DNA from: Candidatus Eisenbacteria bacterium
Lineage (GTDB): Bacteria; Orphanbacterota; Orphanbacteria; Orphanbacterales; Orphanbacteraceae
NCBI GenBank assembly: GCA_016930695.1
Contig: JAFGGD010000058.1
Coordinates: 1 to 64,000, forward strand
Length of the DNA: 64,000 nt
Reading direction: 5' to 3'
Part shown: in pieces, positions 15,559 through 24,983 of the stretch
How the letters are laid out: every line of letters begins with the position of its first letter
How positions within the stretch are numbered: position 1 is the stretch's first letter
The notes under the pieces: model-generated
Database searches by the model: none
What the model was told of the DNA's origin: nothing
What the model saw: only the letters and a program-made list of their open reading frames with translations
Position numbers and translations under genes: made by a program

Positions 15559-18012
15559 ATGGCCGGCGTCGTCCTGCGAAATCTGGTGAAAAGCTACGGT
15601 AAGGGGAAGCCGGTCCTCAAGAACGTGAATCTGGAGATCGGGGACCGGGAGTTCATGGTCCTCGTCGGTCCATCGGGCTGTGGGAAATCGACGGTTCTCC
15701 GGGTGATTTCCGGGCTTGAGGATGTGGACGGGGGAGAGGTGCGGATCGACGATCGCCTGGTGAACGGCGTCCCCCCCAGAGAGAGGGACGTGGCGATGGT
15801 CTTCCAGAACTACGCCCTCTACCCGCACATGACCGTGTACGAGAACATCGCCTTCGGCCTCCGGGTCCGCGGCTTCGGCCGCGACGAGATCGACAAACTC
15901 GTTCGGGAGGCGGCGGAGGTCCTGAACCTGTCGCCCTTCCTGGCGAAGCTCCCCAAGCAGCTCTCCGGCGGCGAGCGCCAACGGGTCGCCCTCGGCCGGG
16001 CGATCGTCCGCAAGCCGAAGGTCTTCCTCTTCGACGAGCCCCTTTCCAACCTGGACGCCAAGCTGCGCGTGCAGATGCGCGCCGAGATCAGCGCGCTCCA
16101 CAGGCGCCTCCGGATCACCACCGTCTACGTGACCCACGACCAGGTGGAGGCGATGACGATGGGGGAGAGGATCACGGTGATTCGCTCCGGCGAGATCCAG
16201 CAGGTTGCGCGCCCCCTCGATCTCTACCGGCAACCGGCGAACCGTTTCGTCGCCGAGTTCATCGGGTCCCCGCCGATGAACATCCTTCCCGTCCTTTGGG
16301 ACGGGGAATCGATGACGGTGGCCGGAGTGAAAATCGATCTTCGCGGGGAGCGTCTCGGCCTGCCGGAGGAACTCCGGGGAAAGGGTGTCCTCCTCGGCGT
16401 GCGACCGGAGAAGGTCGAGGTTTTCGCCGGAGGGGGCGGCGTGCCGGCGCAGATCGATCTGGTGGAGCCGATGGGGGGGGAATCGAACATCTACCTGCGC
16501 GTGGAGGGGAAGCGCGTGATCGCCCGCATCGAGGGGGACACGCCGCTCCGCGCCGGCGAGGAGGCCTCGATCCGGTTCCCCGTTTCGGAGGCGCACTTTT
16601 TCCACGGCGAGACCGGTGTCCGTATCGGCCGCTCCGGCGAAAGCGAGACGATCGCCGCGCCCGCCGCGCCGCCCCCGCCGCCCGAGGAAGAGACGCGCCG
16701 CCGCGCGCCGGCCGCTCCCTCCGAGGGGCCGCCCCGGCGGAAGAGGGTCGCGTTGTGGTGGGCCATCGGCGTCACGGCGGTTCTGGCGGTGCTCCTCGGT
16801 TTCTACTTCGGCGGCCGGAGTGGTGGGGGAAGATCCGCCGCCGGCCCGGGCGAAGCGGTGGAGATCACGATCTGGCAGATGATGGATCCGCCCGAGAAGG
16901 CGCTTTTCGAGGAACTGGTGTACGAGTTCACCCGCGCCCATCCGAACTGGACCATCTCTCAAACCCATTTCGCGCCGGATAACCTCCGCACCCAGTTCCT
17001 CACCTCGGCGCTCGGCGGCGGCGGCCCGGAGATCATCTACGGTCCCTCCGACCAGGTGGGTCCCCTCTCCACGGCGGAGACGATCCTCCCCATCGACGAG
17101 GTTTTCTCCGACGAGTTTCTCGGCCAGTTCATCCCCCTCGCCTTCGACACGTTGAACGGGCACGTCTGGCAGTTGCCGGCCCGGGTCGGGAACCACCTGA
17201 CCCTCCTCTACAACCGGGAGATGCTCGCCGAGCCGCCGGCGACCCTGAGAGATCTGGTTCGCGTCGCCCGGGAGCTGACGATCGACACCAACGGCGACGG
17301 CGCGCCGGATCGCTACGGCCTTGTCTTCAACATCAAAGAGCCCTTCTGGCTCGTCCCCTTTCTCGGCGCGTGGGGGGGATGGGTGATGGACCGGGAATAC
17401 CGTCCCACCCTGGACACGCCCGCCATGGTCGGCGCCCTCCGTTTCCTCCAGGAGATGCGGCGGGGGAAGAAGATCATGCCCGAGGACTGCAACTATGAAG
17501 TCGCCCACACACTCTTCCAGGAGAAGAAGGCGGCGATGCTGATCAACGGCCCCTGGTCCTGGCGCGGCTACGAGGAGGCGGGAGTCGATTTCGGCCTCGC
17601 GCCGATTCCGAAGAACGACGAGACCGGATACTGGCCGTCGCCCATGATCTCCAGCGTCGGTTACAGCGTGAACGCCAACGTGAAACCGGAGAAGCTGGAG
17701 CGGGTGAAGGAACTCCTCGACTATCTCACCTCTCCGGAGGTGCAGATCCGTTACGTCGAGCGGCTCTGGACCATCCCGACCCGGAAGGCGGCGCTGGAGG
17801 ACCCGAAGGTGCAATCCCACCCGAGGGTCGCCGATTCCTGGGAGCAGTACCGCCACGGCCGTCGTATGCCGGTCGTGACGGAGATGCGGGCGATCTGGGA
17901 CGCCATGCGCCCCGCCTATCAGAACGTGTTGAACGGCGAGGCGACGCCGGTGGAGGCGGCGCGGAAGATGCAGTCGGACGCGATCAAGAAGATCAAGGAA
18001 ATGAACGAGTAA
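15559..18012 (+). CDS. Fused ABC sugar importer ATPase and solute-binding protein (MalK-TM-MalE)
   Basis: An 817-residue single chain holding two proteins that are normally separate. Residues 1-~365 are a MalK/MsmX-type ATPase: Walker A GPSGCGKST (about 37-45), signature LSGGERQRVALGRA, Walker B VFLFDEP (155-161), H-loop TYVTHDQ-like near 190, and a C-terminal OB-type regulatory domain. After a Pro/Arg-rich linker a single hydrophobic helix spans about 397-419. Residues of about 434-817 are a family-1 extracellular solute-binding protein. With the ATPase inside, one helix would place the binding domain outside, which is the correct topology for import. The permease genes follow (57 bases to the first). 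There is no frameshift or internal stop, so the fusion is real in this sequence. The sugar is probably maltose-like, by homology. Confidence 0.92.
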   Translation: MAGVVLRNLVKSYGKGKPVLKNVNLEIGDREFMVLVGPSGCGKSTVLRVISGLEDVDGGEVRIDDRLVNGVPPRERDVAMVFQNYALYPHMTVYENIAFGLRVRGFGRDEIDKLVREAAEVLNLSPFLAKLPKQLSGGERQRVALGRAIVRKPKVFLFDEPLSNLDAKLRVQMRAEISALHRRLRITTVYVTHDQVEAMTMGERITVIRSGEIQQVARPLDLYRQPANRFVAEFIGSPPMNILPVLWDGESMTVAGVKIDLRGERLGLPEELRGKGVLLGVRPEKVEVFAGGGGVPAQIDLVEPMGGESNIYLRVEGKRVIARIEGDTPLRAGEEASIRFPVSEAHFFHGETGVRIGRSGESETIAAPAAPPPPPEEETRRRAPAAPSEGPPRRKRVALWWAIGVTAVLAVLLGFYFGGRSGGGRSAAGPGEAVEITIWQMMDPPEKALFEELVYEFTRAHPNWTISQTHFAPDNLRTQFLTSALGGGGPEIIYGPSDQVGPLSTAETILPIDEVFSDEFLGQFIPLAFDTLNGHVWQLPARVGNHLTLLYNREMLAEPPATLRDLVRVARELTIDTNGDGAPDRYGLVFNIKEPFWLVPFLGAWGGWVMDREYRPTLDTPAMVGALRFLQEMRRGKKIMPEDCNYEVAHTLFQEKKAAMLINGPWSWRGYEEAGVDFGLAPIPKNDETGYWPSPMISSVGYSVNANVKPEKLERVKELLDYLTSPEVQIRYVERLWTIPTRKAALEDPKVQSHPRVADSWEQYRHGRRMPVVTEMRAIWDAMRPAYQNVLNGEATPVEAARKMQSDAIKKIKEMNE

Positions 18013-18036
18013 CAAGAGCGATTCGACTCGCGGCCG

Positions 18037-18054
18037 GGAGGAATCCTTTCCTCC
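18037..18054 (+). other. Hairpin over a GGAGGA sequence between fused importer gene and first permease
   Basis: GGAGGAA (18037-18043) pairs perfectly with TTCCTCC (18048-18054) over a four-base loop. It lies 15 bases before the GTG of the permease gene, which uses a different GAGGG. It could tune relative expression of the two genes; this is inference. Confidence 0.4.
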
Positions 18055-18069
18055 AACCGAGGGCTGACC

Positions 18070-18951
18070 GTGGGTTTCTGGAAGAAATACAATCTCCCCT
18101 ATCTCCTTCTGGGACCGGCGCTGATCGTGATGCTGCTGGTGGTGCTCTATCCCTTCCTGTACAACGTCGTCATCGCCTTCTCGAACATGAGCCTCGGCCA
18201 TCTGCGGGATGCGAGCTTTATCGGGTTCGATCACTTCCGGACCATCTTCACCGAACCGGAGATCCTCCGGATCTTCCTGAAGACGGTGGTGTGGACCGGT
18301 GTGAACGTGATCGCCCACCTTACACTCGGCATCGGGCTCGCGATCCTGCTGAACCAGGAGATCCGCGGGCGCGCCTGGTTCCGGGCGCTGCTGATCCTCC
18401 CCTGGGCGATGCCCCAGTACATCACCGCGCTGACCTGGAAGGGGATGTTCAACTACGAGTTCGGCGCCGTGAACCTGATTCTGCGGAACCTCCACCTCCC
18501 GCCGGTCCCCTGGCTCTCGAACGCCTACTGGGCTTTCGCGGCGCCGATCATCGCCAATATCTGGCTCGGTTTCCCCTTCATGATGGTGATCGCCCTCGGC
18601 GGGCTCCAGTCGATCCCGCGTGAGCTGTACGAGGCGGCGGACATCGACGGCGCCGGATGGTGGTTCCGGCTCCGGCGCATCACCCTGCCGCTGCTGAAAC
18701 CGGTGCTCGTGCCGGCGGCGGTGCTCGGGACGATTTGGACCTTCAACAACCTGAACGTGATCTGGCTGGTGACCAACCAGGGCGAGCCGGCGGACAAGAC
18801 GCACATCCTGGTCACCTATGTCTACAAGGCGGCGTTCCACTACTACCGCTACGGCTACGCCGCCGCCTTCTCGCTGGTGATCTTCCTCATTCTTCTCGCC
18901 TTCGTGGTGTATTTCCTGCGCGTCACGAGGGAGAAGGAGGGGGCGGCATGA
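18070..18951 (+). CDS. Sugar ABC transporter permease, MalF/UgpA type
   Basis: A 293-residue inner-membrane permease with six predicted helices. The cytoplasmic EAA loop that docks on the ATPase is visible as ELYEAADIDGAGWWFRLRRI followed by TLPLLKP. It lacks the large periplasmic loop of enterobacterial MalF, as is usual for the UgpA/MsmF group. The start is GTG at 18070 with GAGGG six bases upstream. The stop overlaps the next gene's start (ATGA), so the two permeases are translationally coupled and should form the heterodimer served by the fused ATPase/binding protein. Confidence 0.9.
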   Translation: MGFWKKYNLPYLLLGPALIVMLLVVLYPFLYNVVIAFSNMSLGHLRDASFIGFDHFRTIFTEPEILRIFLKTVVWTGVNVIAHLTLGIGLAILLNQEIRGRAWFRALLILPWAMPQYITALTWKGMFNYEFGAVNLILRNLHLPPVPWLSNAYWAFAAPIIANIWLGFPFMMVIALGGLQSIPRELYEAADIDGAGWWFRLRRITLPLLKPVLVPAAVLGTIWTFNNLNVIWLVTNQGEPADKTHILVTYVYKAAFHYYRYGYAAAFSLVIFLILLAFVVYFLRVTREKEGAA

Positions 18952-19778
18952 ACGCGCGCGCCTTCCGATCCACCGTGCTTCACCTGCTTCTGATCGCCGT
19001 CACCCTCGCCACGATCTATCCGATCCTTCAGGTGGTCACCATCTCCCTCCGGCCGGGAGATCGGCTTTACTCGACATCCCTCGCGATCATTCCCGAAGGG
19101 GCGACGCTGGACGCCTATCGGATCATTCTCTTCGAGAAGCCGTTCCTTCTGTGGATGCGCAACTCCCTCTTGGTGACGATCGCGGTGACCGTGCTCGGCG
19201 TGACCCTCGCCTCGACGGCGGGGTACGCCTTTTCCCGGTTCCGTTTCCCCGGGCGGGGTGTGGGGATGCTCTCCTTCCTGGTGACGCAGATGTTCCCCGC
19301 CACCATGCTTCTCCTCCCTCTCTACATCCTGCTCGGGCGGATCGGTCTCGTCGACACCCTGTCCGGCCTGGTGGTCGCCTACGTGGCGACGGCGCTCCCC
19401 TTCTGCGTATGGACCATGAAGGGATACTACGACTCGATCCCCGTGGAGCTGGAGGAGGCGGCGATGGTGGACGGCACGTCCCGGGTGGGCGCTTTCGTCA
19501 AGGTCACCCTCCCCCTCTCCGCCCCGGCTCTCATGATCACCGCGCTCTTCAGCTTCATCTCCGCCTGGTCCGAGTTCATGGTCGCGCGCGTCATCATCCA
19601 GTCCCACGAACTCAACACGCTCCCCCTCGGCCTGGAATCGCTGGCGGGGACCTTCCAAACCGAGTGGGCCAACTATTCCGCCGGGGCGATCCTGGTCTGC
19701 GTCCCCGTGGTGGCGCTCTTCCTCGCCCTGAACCGGTATCTGGTGTCGGGGCTCACCCTGGGTGGCGTGAAGGGTTAA
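18948..19778 (+). CDS. Sugar ABC transporter permease, MalG/UgpE type
   Basis: A 276-residue partner permease with six hydrophobic segments. The EAA loop reads ELEEAAMVDGTSRVGAFVKV followed by TLPLSAPAL. The ATG at 18948 overlaps the TGA of the preceding permease by four bases and has GGAGGGGG just upstream. It completes an importer made of two permeases and the ATPase-binding-protein fusion. No sugar-specific enzyme follows, so the transported sugar cannot be fixed from context beyond the divergent CBM20-like protein. Confidence 0.92.
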   Translation: MNARAFRSTVLHLLLIAVTLATIYPILQVVTISLRPGDRLYSTSLAIIPEGATLDAYRIILFEKPFLLWMRNSLLVTIAVTVLGVTLASTAGYAFSRFRFPGRGVGMLSFLVTQMFPATMLLLPLYILLGRIGLVDTLSGLVVAYVATALPFCVWTMKGYYDSIPVELEEAAMVDGTSRVGAFVKVTLPLSAPALMITALFSFISAWSEFMVARVIIQSHELNTLPLGLESLAGTFQTEWANYSAGAILVCVPVVALFLALNRYLVSGLTLGGVKG

Positions 19779-19902
19779 ACCTTTATCCGCCCGTCCGTTC
19801 CGTCTCCGGTCGCGCACGCTTCCGAACCGATACGCGGAAAATACCTTGGAATCGAATCATCCGGGTCTTACTCTATTCGGGAGCGCGGACCGGAGGTGGA
19901 CT

Positions 19903-21726
19903 ATGCGTGCGAGACCGGTGCTGCTTGCGGCGATCCCGCTCTTTCTCGCGGCCGTGGAGGTTTCCGCGGCTCTTCCGAGAAGGGGTGAGGAATGGTACGA
20001 GGTTCGTTCGGCGGATTACACCCTCTTCAGCAACGCGCCCAGGAGCGTGACGCGGGAGACCGTCCGCAATCTGGACATGCTCCGAGCCGTCTTGGGCGTT
20101 CTCTTCCACACCATGGAGCCGCGCTCCCCCGACCCCACCTACCTATACCTGCTCCGCGACGAAGACCACTTTTCCCGCTACGTGAAGATCAAGGGATGGG
20201 ACGAGACGCCGGCGGGCGTCTTCTTCCGCCGAGCGGACGGAAACTACATGGTCGTGAACGCGGGCTCCTGCAAGGACCGCATGCGGATCGTCTACCACGA
20301 GTACTTTCATCACTTCGTCCATAACAACGTGAGGGTGGATCTTCCCCCCTGTTTCGACGAGGGAATGGCGGAGTACTACAGCACGTTCCATGTGCGCGGC
20401 GACCGGGAGGTGGAGGTGGGAATCCCCATCGAGTATCACGTCCACAACCTCCGCCGCATGCCGGCGATCCCGATGATGGACCTCTTCTCCGCCAATCGCG
20501 GTGACCGGGAATTCGAAAGGCGCGAAGAACGTACGATTTTCTACGGTCAGTCTTGGGCGCTCATGCATTACCTCCTCTCCCGCCCGGATCGGGAGGAGAG
20601 GATCGAGGCTTTTCTGCACAATCTGGAAGAGGGGAAAAAGGTCAGTGACGCGGTGCGGCTCGCCTTCGACGTTTCGATCACCGACCTGGAAAAGGATTTG
20701 AGCGCGTATGTGTGGGAGGGTCGCTTTCCCTACCAGGTGTACACCTTCAATCGATTGGAGCAATCCCCGGACCCGGTGCTCCGCCGCATGGAATACGTCG
20801 AAGTGCTCGCCCGTCTCGGGAGTCTGATGGCGCGTATGGAGGACTCCCCGCCCAAAGACGTTATCGCCCTACTCGAAGGAGCGCTCAAAAGAGACACGGA
20901 AAACCGGATCGCCCTGACGGGCATGGGCTTGTTCCATATGGCCGCCGACCGGCATGGGGAGGCGGCGGCCTATCTGCGAAGGGCGGCGGCGGAATGCAGG
21001 GACTACGACGCTCATCTATATTATGGCATCAACTGTTTGGAGCGGGCGCGCGCGTCGCGGGCGGAACGGGCCGATTCCTCCGCGAACTCGACCGGCGCGC
21101 TTCTCGACAGCGCCCGCGCGTCCTTCCGGATCTGCATGGAAGAGGCGCCCGGGCGGACCGCCGGATACGGCGGACTGGGGGAGACCTATCTGGAGGGAGA
21201 CGATTCCGTCGTCCCCGGGATCCAGGCCCTCCTCGCGGCGCTTCGGATCGCGCCGAACGACGACTCGATCGCCCTCAGGCTCCTCCTCCTCTTCCTCCGA
21301 TACGGCGCCCGGGAGGACGCGGAAGCCTTGGAGAGGACCCGCCTCCGCTATTCGCGGGATCCGGAGATCGCGCGGACGGCGCGGCTGGCGATGGTGGAGG
21401 ACCGGATCGCCCGCGCCCTCGCGCGCGAGGCGGAGGGTTTCCCCGACGAGGCGATTCAGGAGCTGGAGGAGGAGAGGGGTGAAACGAGAGATCCCGGCCT
21501 GGATGCGCGCCTGCAAGAGGCGTTGGCGGAGATCCGGGGGCGCTCGCCGCTCGATCCGAACGAGGTCCTCCTCCGGCGCGCCCAGAGGTTTATTCGGGAA
21601 GGTAATCCGTCCGGCGCTCGGGAACTTCTCTTGCGGGTCATCGAAACGGCGGAAAGCGACGAGCTGCGGGCGCGGGCGCATGCGATCCGGGACAGGATCG
21701 ATCAAGCGGCCGGGGAGGGCGGGTAA
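19903..21726 (+). CDS. Exported gluzincin (peptidase MA-like) with TPR repeats
   Basis: About 607 residues. The ATG at 19903 has GGAGGTGG directly upstream and opens a clear signal peptide; a longer frame starts at 19846 without support. Residues of about 125-160 contain HEYFH with a downstream acidic residue in PCFDEGMAEYYS, the HExxH plus E arrangement of gluzincins of the peptidase MA group. The C-terminal ~350 residues are alpha-helical with TPR-like repeats, suited to protein binding. Proteins of this build are common in high-GC environmental bacteria and poorly characterised; activity and substrate are unknown. It lies 124 bases after the importer operon and is probably transcribed separately. 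Confidence 0.75.
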   Translation: MRARPVLLAAIPLFLAAVEVSAALPRRGEEWYEVRSADYTLFSNAPRSVTRETVRNLDMLRAVLGVLFHTMEPRSPDPTYLYLLRDEDHFSRYVKIKGWDETPAGVFFRRADGNYMVVNAGSCKDRMRIVYHEYFHHFVHNNVRVDLPPCFDEGMAEYYSTFHVRGDREVEVGIPIEYHVHNLRRMPAIPMMDLFSANRGDREFERREERTIFYGQSWALMHYLLSRPDREERIEAFLHNLEEGKKVSDAVRLAFDVSITDLEKDLSAYVWEGRFPYQVYTFNRLEQSPDPVLRRMEYVEVLARLGSLMARMEDSPPKDVIALLEGALKRDTENRIALTGMGLFHMAADRHGEAAAYLRRAAAECRDYDAHLYYGINCLERARASRAERADSSANSTGALLDSARASFRICMEEAPGRTAGYGGLGETYLEGDDSVVPGIQALLAALRIAPNDDSIALRLLLLFLRYGAREDAEALERTRLRYSRDPEIARTARLAMVEDRIARALAREAEGFPDEAIQELEEERGETRDPGLDARLQEALAEIRGRSPLDPNEVLLRRAQRFIREGNPSGARELLLRVIETAESDELRARAHAIRDRIDQAAGEGG

Positions 21727-21768
21727 GACCCCGATGCCGGCGCGGTCGCCGGCGCCCGGTCGTGTCGG

Positions 21769-23451
21769 TCAGCGTGCGGAGAAGCCGTCGAGGAAGAGCC
21801 GCCACGCCTCTCCCGGATCCTCCTCGGGGCGAATGCGGCGGAAATAGAGAAGGGCGGTCGGGGGAGCGCCTCTCTCTTGTGTGAGGGGAATCGACGCCGC
21901 CACGTAATCCCGTCCGTAGGGGCCGCCGCGCCAGCGGCGGATCATCGACAGAGCCACGTTGCTCGTCATGGGGGTGACGTGGAGCAGGTAGGTCGGTTTT
22001 TCATCCATGAAAAATGTGAGAGGGACGTGCTTGTCGTGTCCCGGCGAGCGCGCCTCCGCCGCCGATTCCCCCTTCGCGACGGCGGGCGTCACCAGCCCGT
22101 TCGTGTCGTATACGTATAAACCGGAGTAGTAGCCGATCGCCCCGATGGCTCCGCAGGCGCAGCTCTCGCCCGGCGCGGCGATCTCTTTCAGCTGTTTCCC
22201 GAAGAATTTCCAGATCGATTTGGTGAGGACCATCTGTTCCCATTGCTCTCTCTCGGTGCGGAAAGCGCTGGCGTGGTAGCGGAAGTCCAGCTTCGCCAGG
22301 AAGGATCGTGGGAACGCGTGGATGTTGAAAGCGGGGAGGACGCCCATGGCGACGATCGCCCCGCCGAGGAGAGCCGCGGCGGCGCTTCGCCGGGCGCCCC
22401 CTCCGTCGCGGACCGCGTCGAGCAGAAAGGCGATCAGAATCGCCCCGGGCACGATAAGCGCGGGGAGCAGAATCCGCCCCATCGCCATCCAATCCCCGCC
22501 CACGGCGACCGCGTAGGCGATGTTCGCCGCCGCGAGAGCGGCCAATGCGAGGGCGGTTTTCCCTCCCGCCCGCCGCCGCGCCGCGAAAAAGCCGGGGACG
22601 ATGAAGAAGGGGACGAGAAAAGCGAGGAAATAGGAGGCGACATAACGGGCCCCGCGGAGAAACACGGCGCCGCCGAGCCCCGCTTTCACGTAGGCCGTGT
22701 TGGCGAGGGGCTCTCCGTAATAGGCGTAGCGCGCGGCGAAGTAGACCGCGTATCCCGCGAGCACCACCGCGAAGTAACGGAGGGCGGCCCGCCGGTTCAT
22801 GCGTCCCTCGCCCCCGCCGAGCATCCAGGCGAGGACGCCGATTCCGGCCGCCCAAAAGATCCCCTCGGTACGCATCAGCGCCGCGGCGAGCCCGGGAATC
22901 GCCCCGGCGAGAGGCGCCGACCCGGTGCGGCGGAGGAGCATCCTCTCGGCGGCGAGGAAGAGGAGGAGCGCGAAGGGGATCGTCTCCAATCCGCCGGTGG
23001 ACCAGAGCGCGAAGGAGGGGGCGGCGGCGAGGGAGAGGGCGCCGAGGAAAGCGGGGAGCGGATGCATGCGGAAGCGGAAGAGCAGGAGCCGGAAAACCAG
23101 GAAAAGGAGAAGGGCGCCGCAGGCCGCCGACAGGATAAGGGGCGCGGTTTCGATGTCGAGGCGCAGGCGCTCGAAAAGCGAGCAGAGGATCACCCAGAGA
23201 AAGTCGCTGTAACCCTCAACCGGCGGGTGTTCGCCCGGGTTGTAGCGAAGGCCAAGGCCGGAGGCGAGATTGCGCGCGTAGCGGAAGGAGATATAGGCGT
23301 CGTCGGTGACGAACCAGAACCGGCGGACCAGCCATGCCCAGGGTAGAAGGAGGGCGAGCCAGCCGAGGAGGAGGATGGCGGGCGTTTTGCCGGGCGGATC
23401 TCCCTCCGGAGCCGGTCGCGGGGAGGCGCCGGGATTCTCAATCGCCCACAT
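21769..23451 (-). CDS. Membrane glycosyltransferase, GT-C fold with [10 protein letters not shown] motif
   Basis: A 560-residue integral membrane protein with about ten helices. Directly after helix 1 it carries [19 protein letters not shown], followed by [16 protein letters not shown]. This acidic first-loop motif and the EGY-S/T-x-FLW block are typical of GT-C transferases such as the arabinosyl/mannosyl group that use polyprenyl-phosphate sugars. The C-terminus (about 400-560) is an extracytoplasmic soluble part. The start overlaps the end of the sulfatase-fold gene by 14 bases, implying translational coupling. It probably adds a sugar to a surface polymer or protein outside the inner membrane; acceptor unknown. 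Confidence 0.75.
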   Translation of the reverse strand: MWAIENPGASPRPAPEGDPPGKTPAILLLGWLALLLPWAWLVRRFWFVTDDAYISFRYARNLASGLGLRYNPGEHPPVEGYSDFLWVILCSLFERLRLDIETAPLILSAACGALLLFLVFRLLLFRFRMHPLPAFLGALSLAAAPSFALWSTGGLETIPFALLLFLAAERMLLRRTGSAPLAGAIPGLAAALMRTEGIFWAAGIGVLAWMLGGGEGRMNRRAALRYFAVVLAGYAVYFAARYAYYGEPLANTAYVKAGLGGAVFLRGARYVASYFLAFLVPFFIVPGFFAARRRAGGKTALALAALAAANIAYAVAVGGDWMAMGRILLPALIVPGAILIAFLLDAVRDGGGARRSAAAALLGGAIVAMGVLPAFNIHAFPRSFLAKLDFRYHASAFRTEREQWEQMVLTKSIWKFFGKQLKEIAAPGESCACGAIGAIGYYSGLYVYDTNGLVTPAVAKGESAAEARSPGHDKHVPLTFFMDEKPTYLLHVTPMTSNVALSMIRRWRGGPYGRDYVAASIPLTQERGAPPTALLYFRRIRPEEDPGEAWRLFLDGFSAR

Positions 23452-24838
23452 AGCCGAGGGCCTTCAGGCGCTCCAACGTCTCCGGGTCGGCGGCCTCGCC
23501 CAACGAGTCGCGGACGTATCCGTTGAAACGGTCCAGCGCCTCGCGGAGGCGGGTCGCCCGATCCGGCTCCTCCTCGACGAGGTTCGTCTCCTCGCGCGGA
23601 TCCGACGAGAGGCGGTACAGCTCGTCCTTCCCCTCGAGGAGGGGACGGTGGATCAGCTTCCAATCGCCGTCGATCAACGAGTGGAGCAGGCTGTCGTCCG
23701 GGCGGAGCCGCACCATGCCGGCGTTGAGGTCGTACAGGTTGATCGCGTCCGCGTAGGCGGTGCGCGGCTCCTCCTCCTCGCCGAGCACCACGGGCGTCAT
23801 GTCCCGGCCGTCCAGTCCGGGCGGGGGCGCCACGCCGGCCGCGGCGAGCAGCGTGGGCATCGTGTCGGCGGACCGCACCGCGGCGGCGATCTCCTCTCCC
23901 GCCGGCCATCCGGGAATCTTGGCGATCAGGGGAACGCGGATCTGTTCCTGGTAGAGAATCCTGTGGTTCCACCAGCCGTGGTCGCCGAGTCCCTCGCCGT
24001 GATCCGCCACCACCACGATCGCCGTGTTGTCGTATTCGCCGCTCTCCTTCAACCGCCGGATCAGCCGCCCGAACTGGGAATCCATGTAATGGATCTCGCC
24101 GGCGTACTGCAGCCGTTTCCTCTCGTAGATGTCTTTCGTGTCCGTCTCGAAGAGCCGCTGGTTTTCCTCGGGGGGAAGGAGCCTTTCGTCGTGCGGGTCC
24201 CAGTAGTGCACCCAAAGACAGAAGGGGCGTTTCGCTCCCTCCAGCCAGCGGATCGCCTCGTCGGTGGTCGCGTCGGAGCGGCGCTGGTTCTTCTCCACCT
24301 CCCAGCCCCAGAGCCCGTTCCCCTTCGGCCGGAAGGCCGCTTCCGGATCGTCCGATATCCCGCTGTCGAAATAGCGGAATCCGCGGTCGAAGCCGTAGAA
24401 CTCGGAGACGGTGAAGGAGCTGAGCACGGCGCCCGTGTCCCATCCCTTTTCACCGAGGATCGACGCGAGCGTCGCCACCGAGTCGGCGAGGAAGTAGCCT
24501 TCCTCGGCGTAGATCACGCGAACGCCGTGGCGGTAGGGGTAGACGCCGGTGAGGATCGTGGCGTGGGAGACGGGCGTGGCGGCCGACGCGGAGATCGCCC
24601 TGTCGAAGCGGACGCCGTCGGCGGCGAGGGAATCGAGGTTCGGGGTGGCCCGGACCGGTCCTTGATAGCCATAGCAACTCAGATAGTCCGCCCGGGTGGT
24701 GTCGAGAGTGACGAGCAGGATGTTGGTCCCCGCGGCGTCCTTGGATCCGGCGCAACCGCCGGAAGCGACGAGAGCGGCTACCGCGAACGAAAGGGCCGTT
24801 TTTCGGGCGGCGGCGCGAAAGGCAAACACGATACCCAT
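23438..24838 (-). CDS. Second sulfatase-fold enzyme with Thr nucleophile
   Basis: About 466 residues from the ATG at 24838, which opens an N-terminal hydrophobic segment ending in SGGC, a possible but atypical lipobox. A longer frame reaches 24928 but begins with an arginine-rich, poorly coded stretch. Sulfatase marks are [17 protein letters not shown] and [14 protein letters not shown]. At the CxPxR site it reads T-P-V-S-H (Thr88 in this numbering), so no formylglycine can form and Thr is the likely nucleophile. The C-terminal [18 protein letters not shown] is also typical of the family. It forms an operon with the overlapping GT-C gene, repeating the arrangement at 2341-5454. Confidence 0.8.
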   Translation of the reverse strand: MGIVFAFRAAARKTALSFAVAALVASGGCAGSKDAAGTNILLVTLDTTRADYLSCYGYQGPVRATPNLDSLAADGVRFDRAISASAATPVSHATILTGVYPYRHGVRVIYAEEGYFLADSVATLASILGEKGWDTGAVLSSFTVSEFYGFDRGFRYFDSGISDDPEAAFRPKGNGLWGWEVEKNQRRSDATTDEAIRWLEGAKRPFCLWVHYWDPHDERLLPPEENQRLFETDTKDIYERKRLQYAGEIHYMDSQFGRLIRRLKESGEYDNTAIVVVADHGEGLGDHGWWNHRILYQEQIRVPLIAKIPGWPAGEEIAAAVRSADTMPTLLAAAGVAPPPGLDGRDMTPVVLGEEEEPRTAYADAINLYDLNAGMVRLRPDDSLLHSLIDGDWKLIHRPLLEGKDELYRLSSDPREETNLVEEEPDRATRLREALDRFNGYVRDSLGEAADPETLERLKALGYVGD

Positions 24839-24983
24839 CCCCCTGACGGACCGGCGCCTCCCCCGATCGCGTCCCGATCGTCGCCGGGACGGAGAGAAGG
24901 GACGGACCGGTTCCGGATGTTGTCCCACGGGGCCATTATAGCCGCGTCACCCTCCCCGGTCACGTCCGCTTTTCCTTGTCCCG

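Noticed and set aside
15271-18840. A 1189-codon minus-strand open frame
   Set aside because: It is antisense to the importer genes, has no ribosome binding site or domain, and crosses the divergent promoter region.
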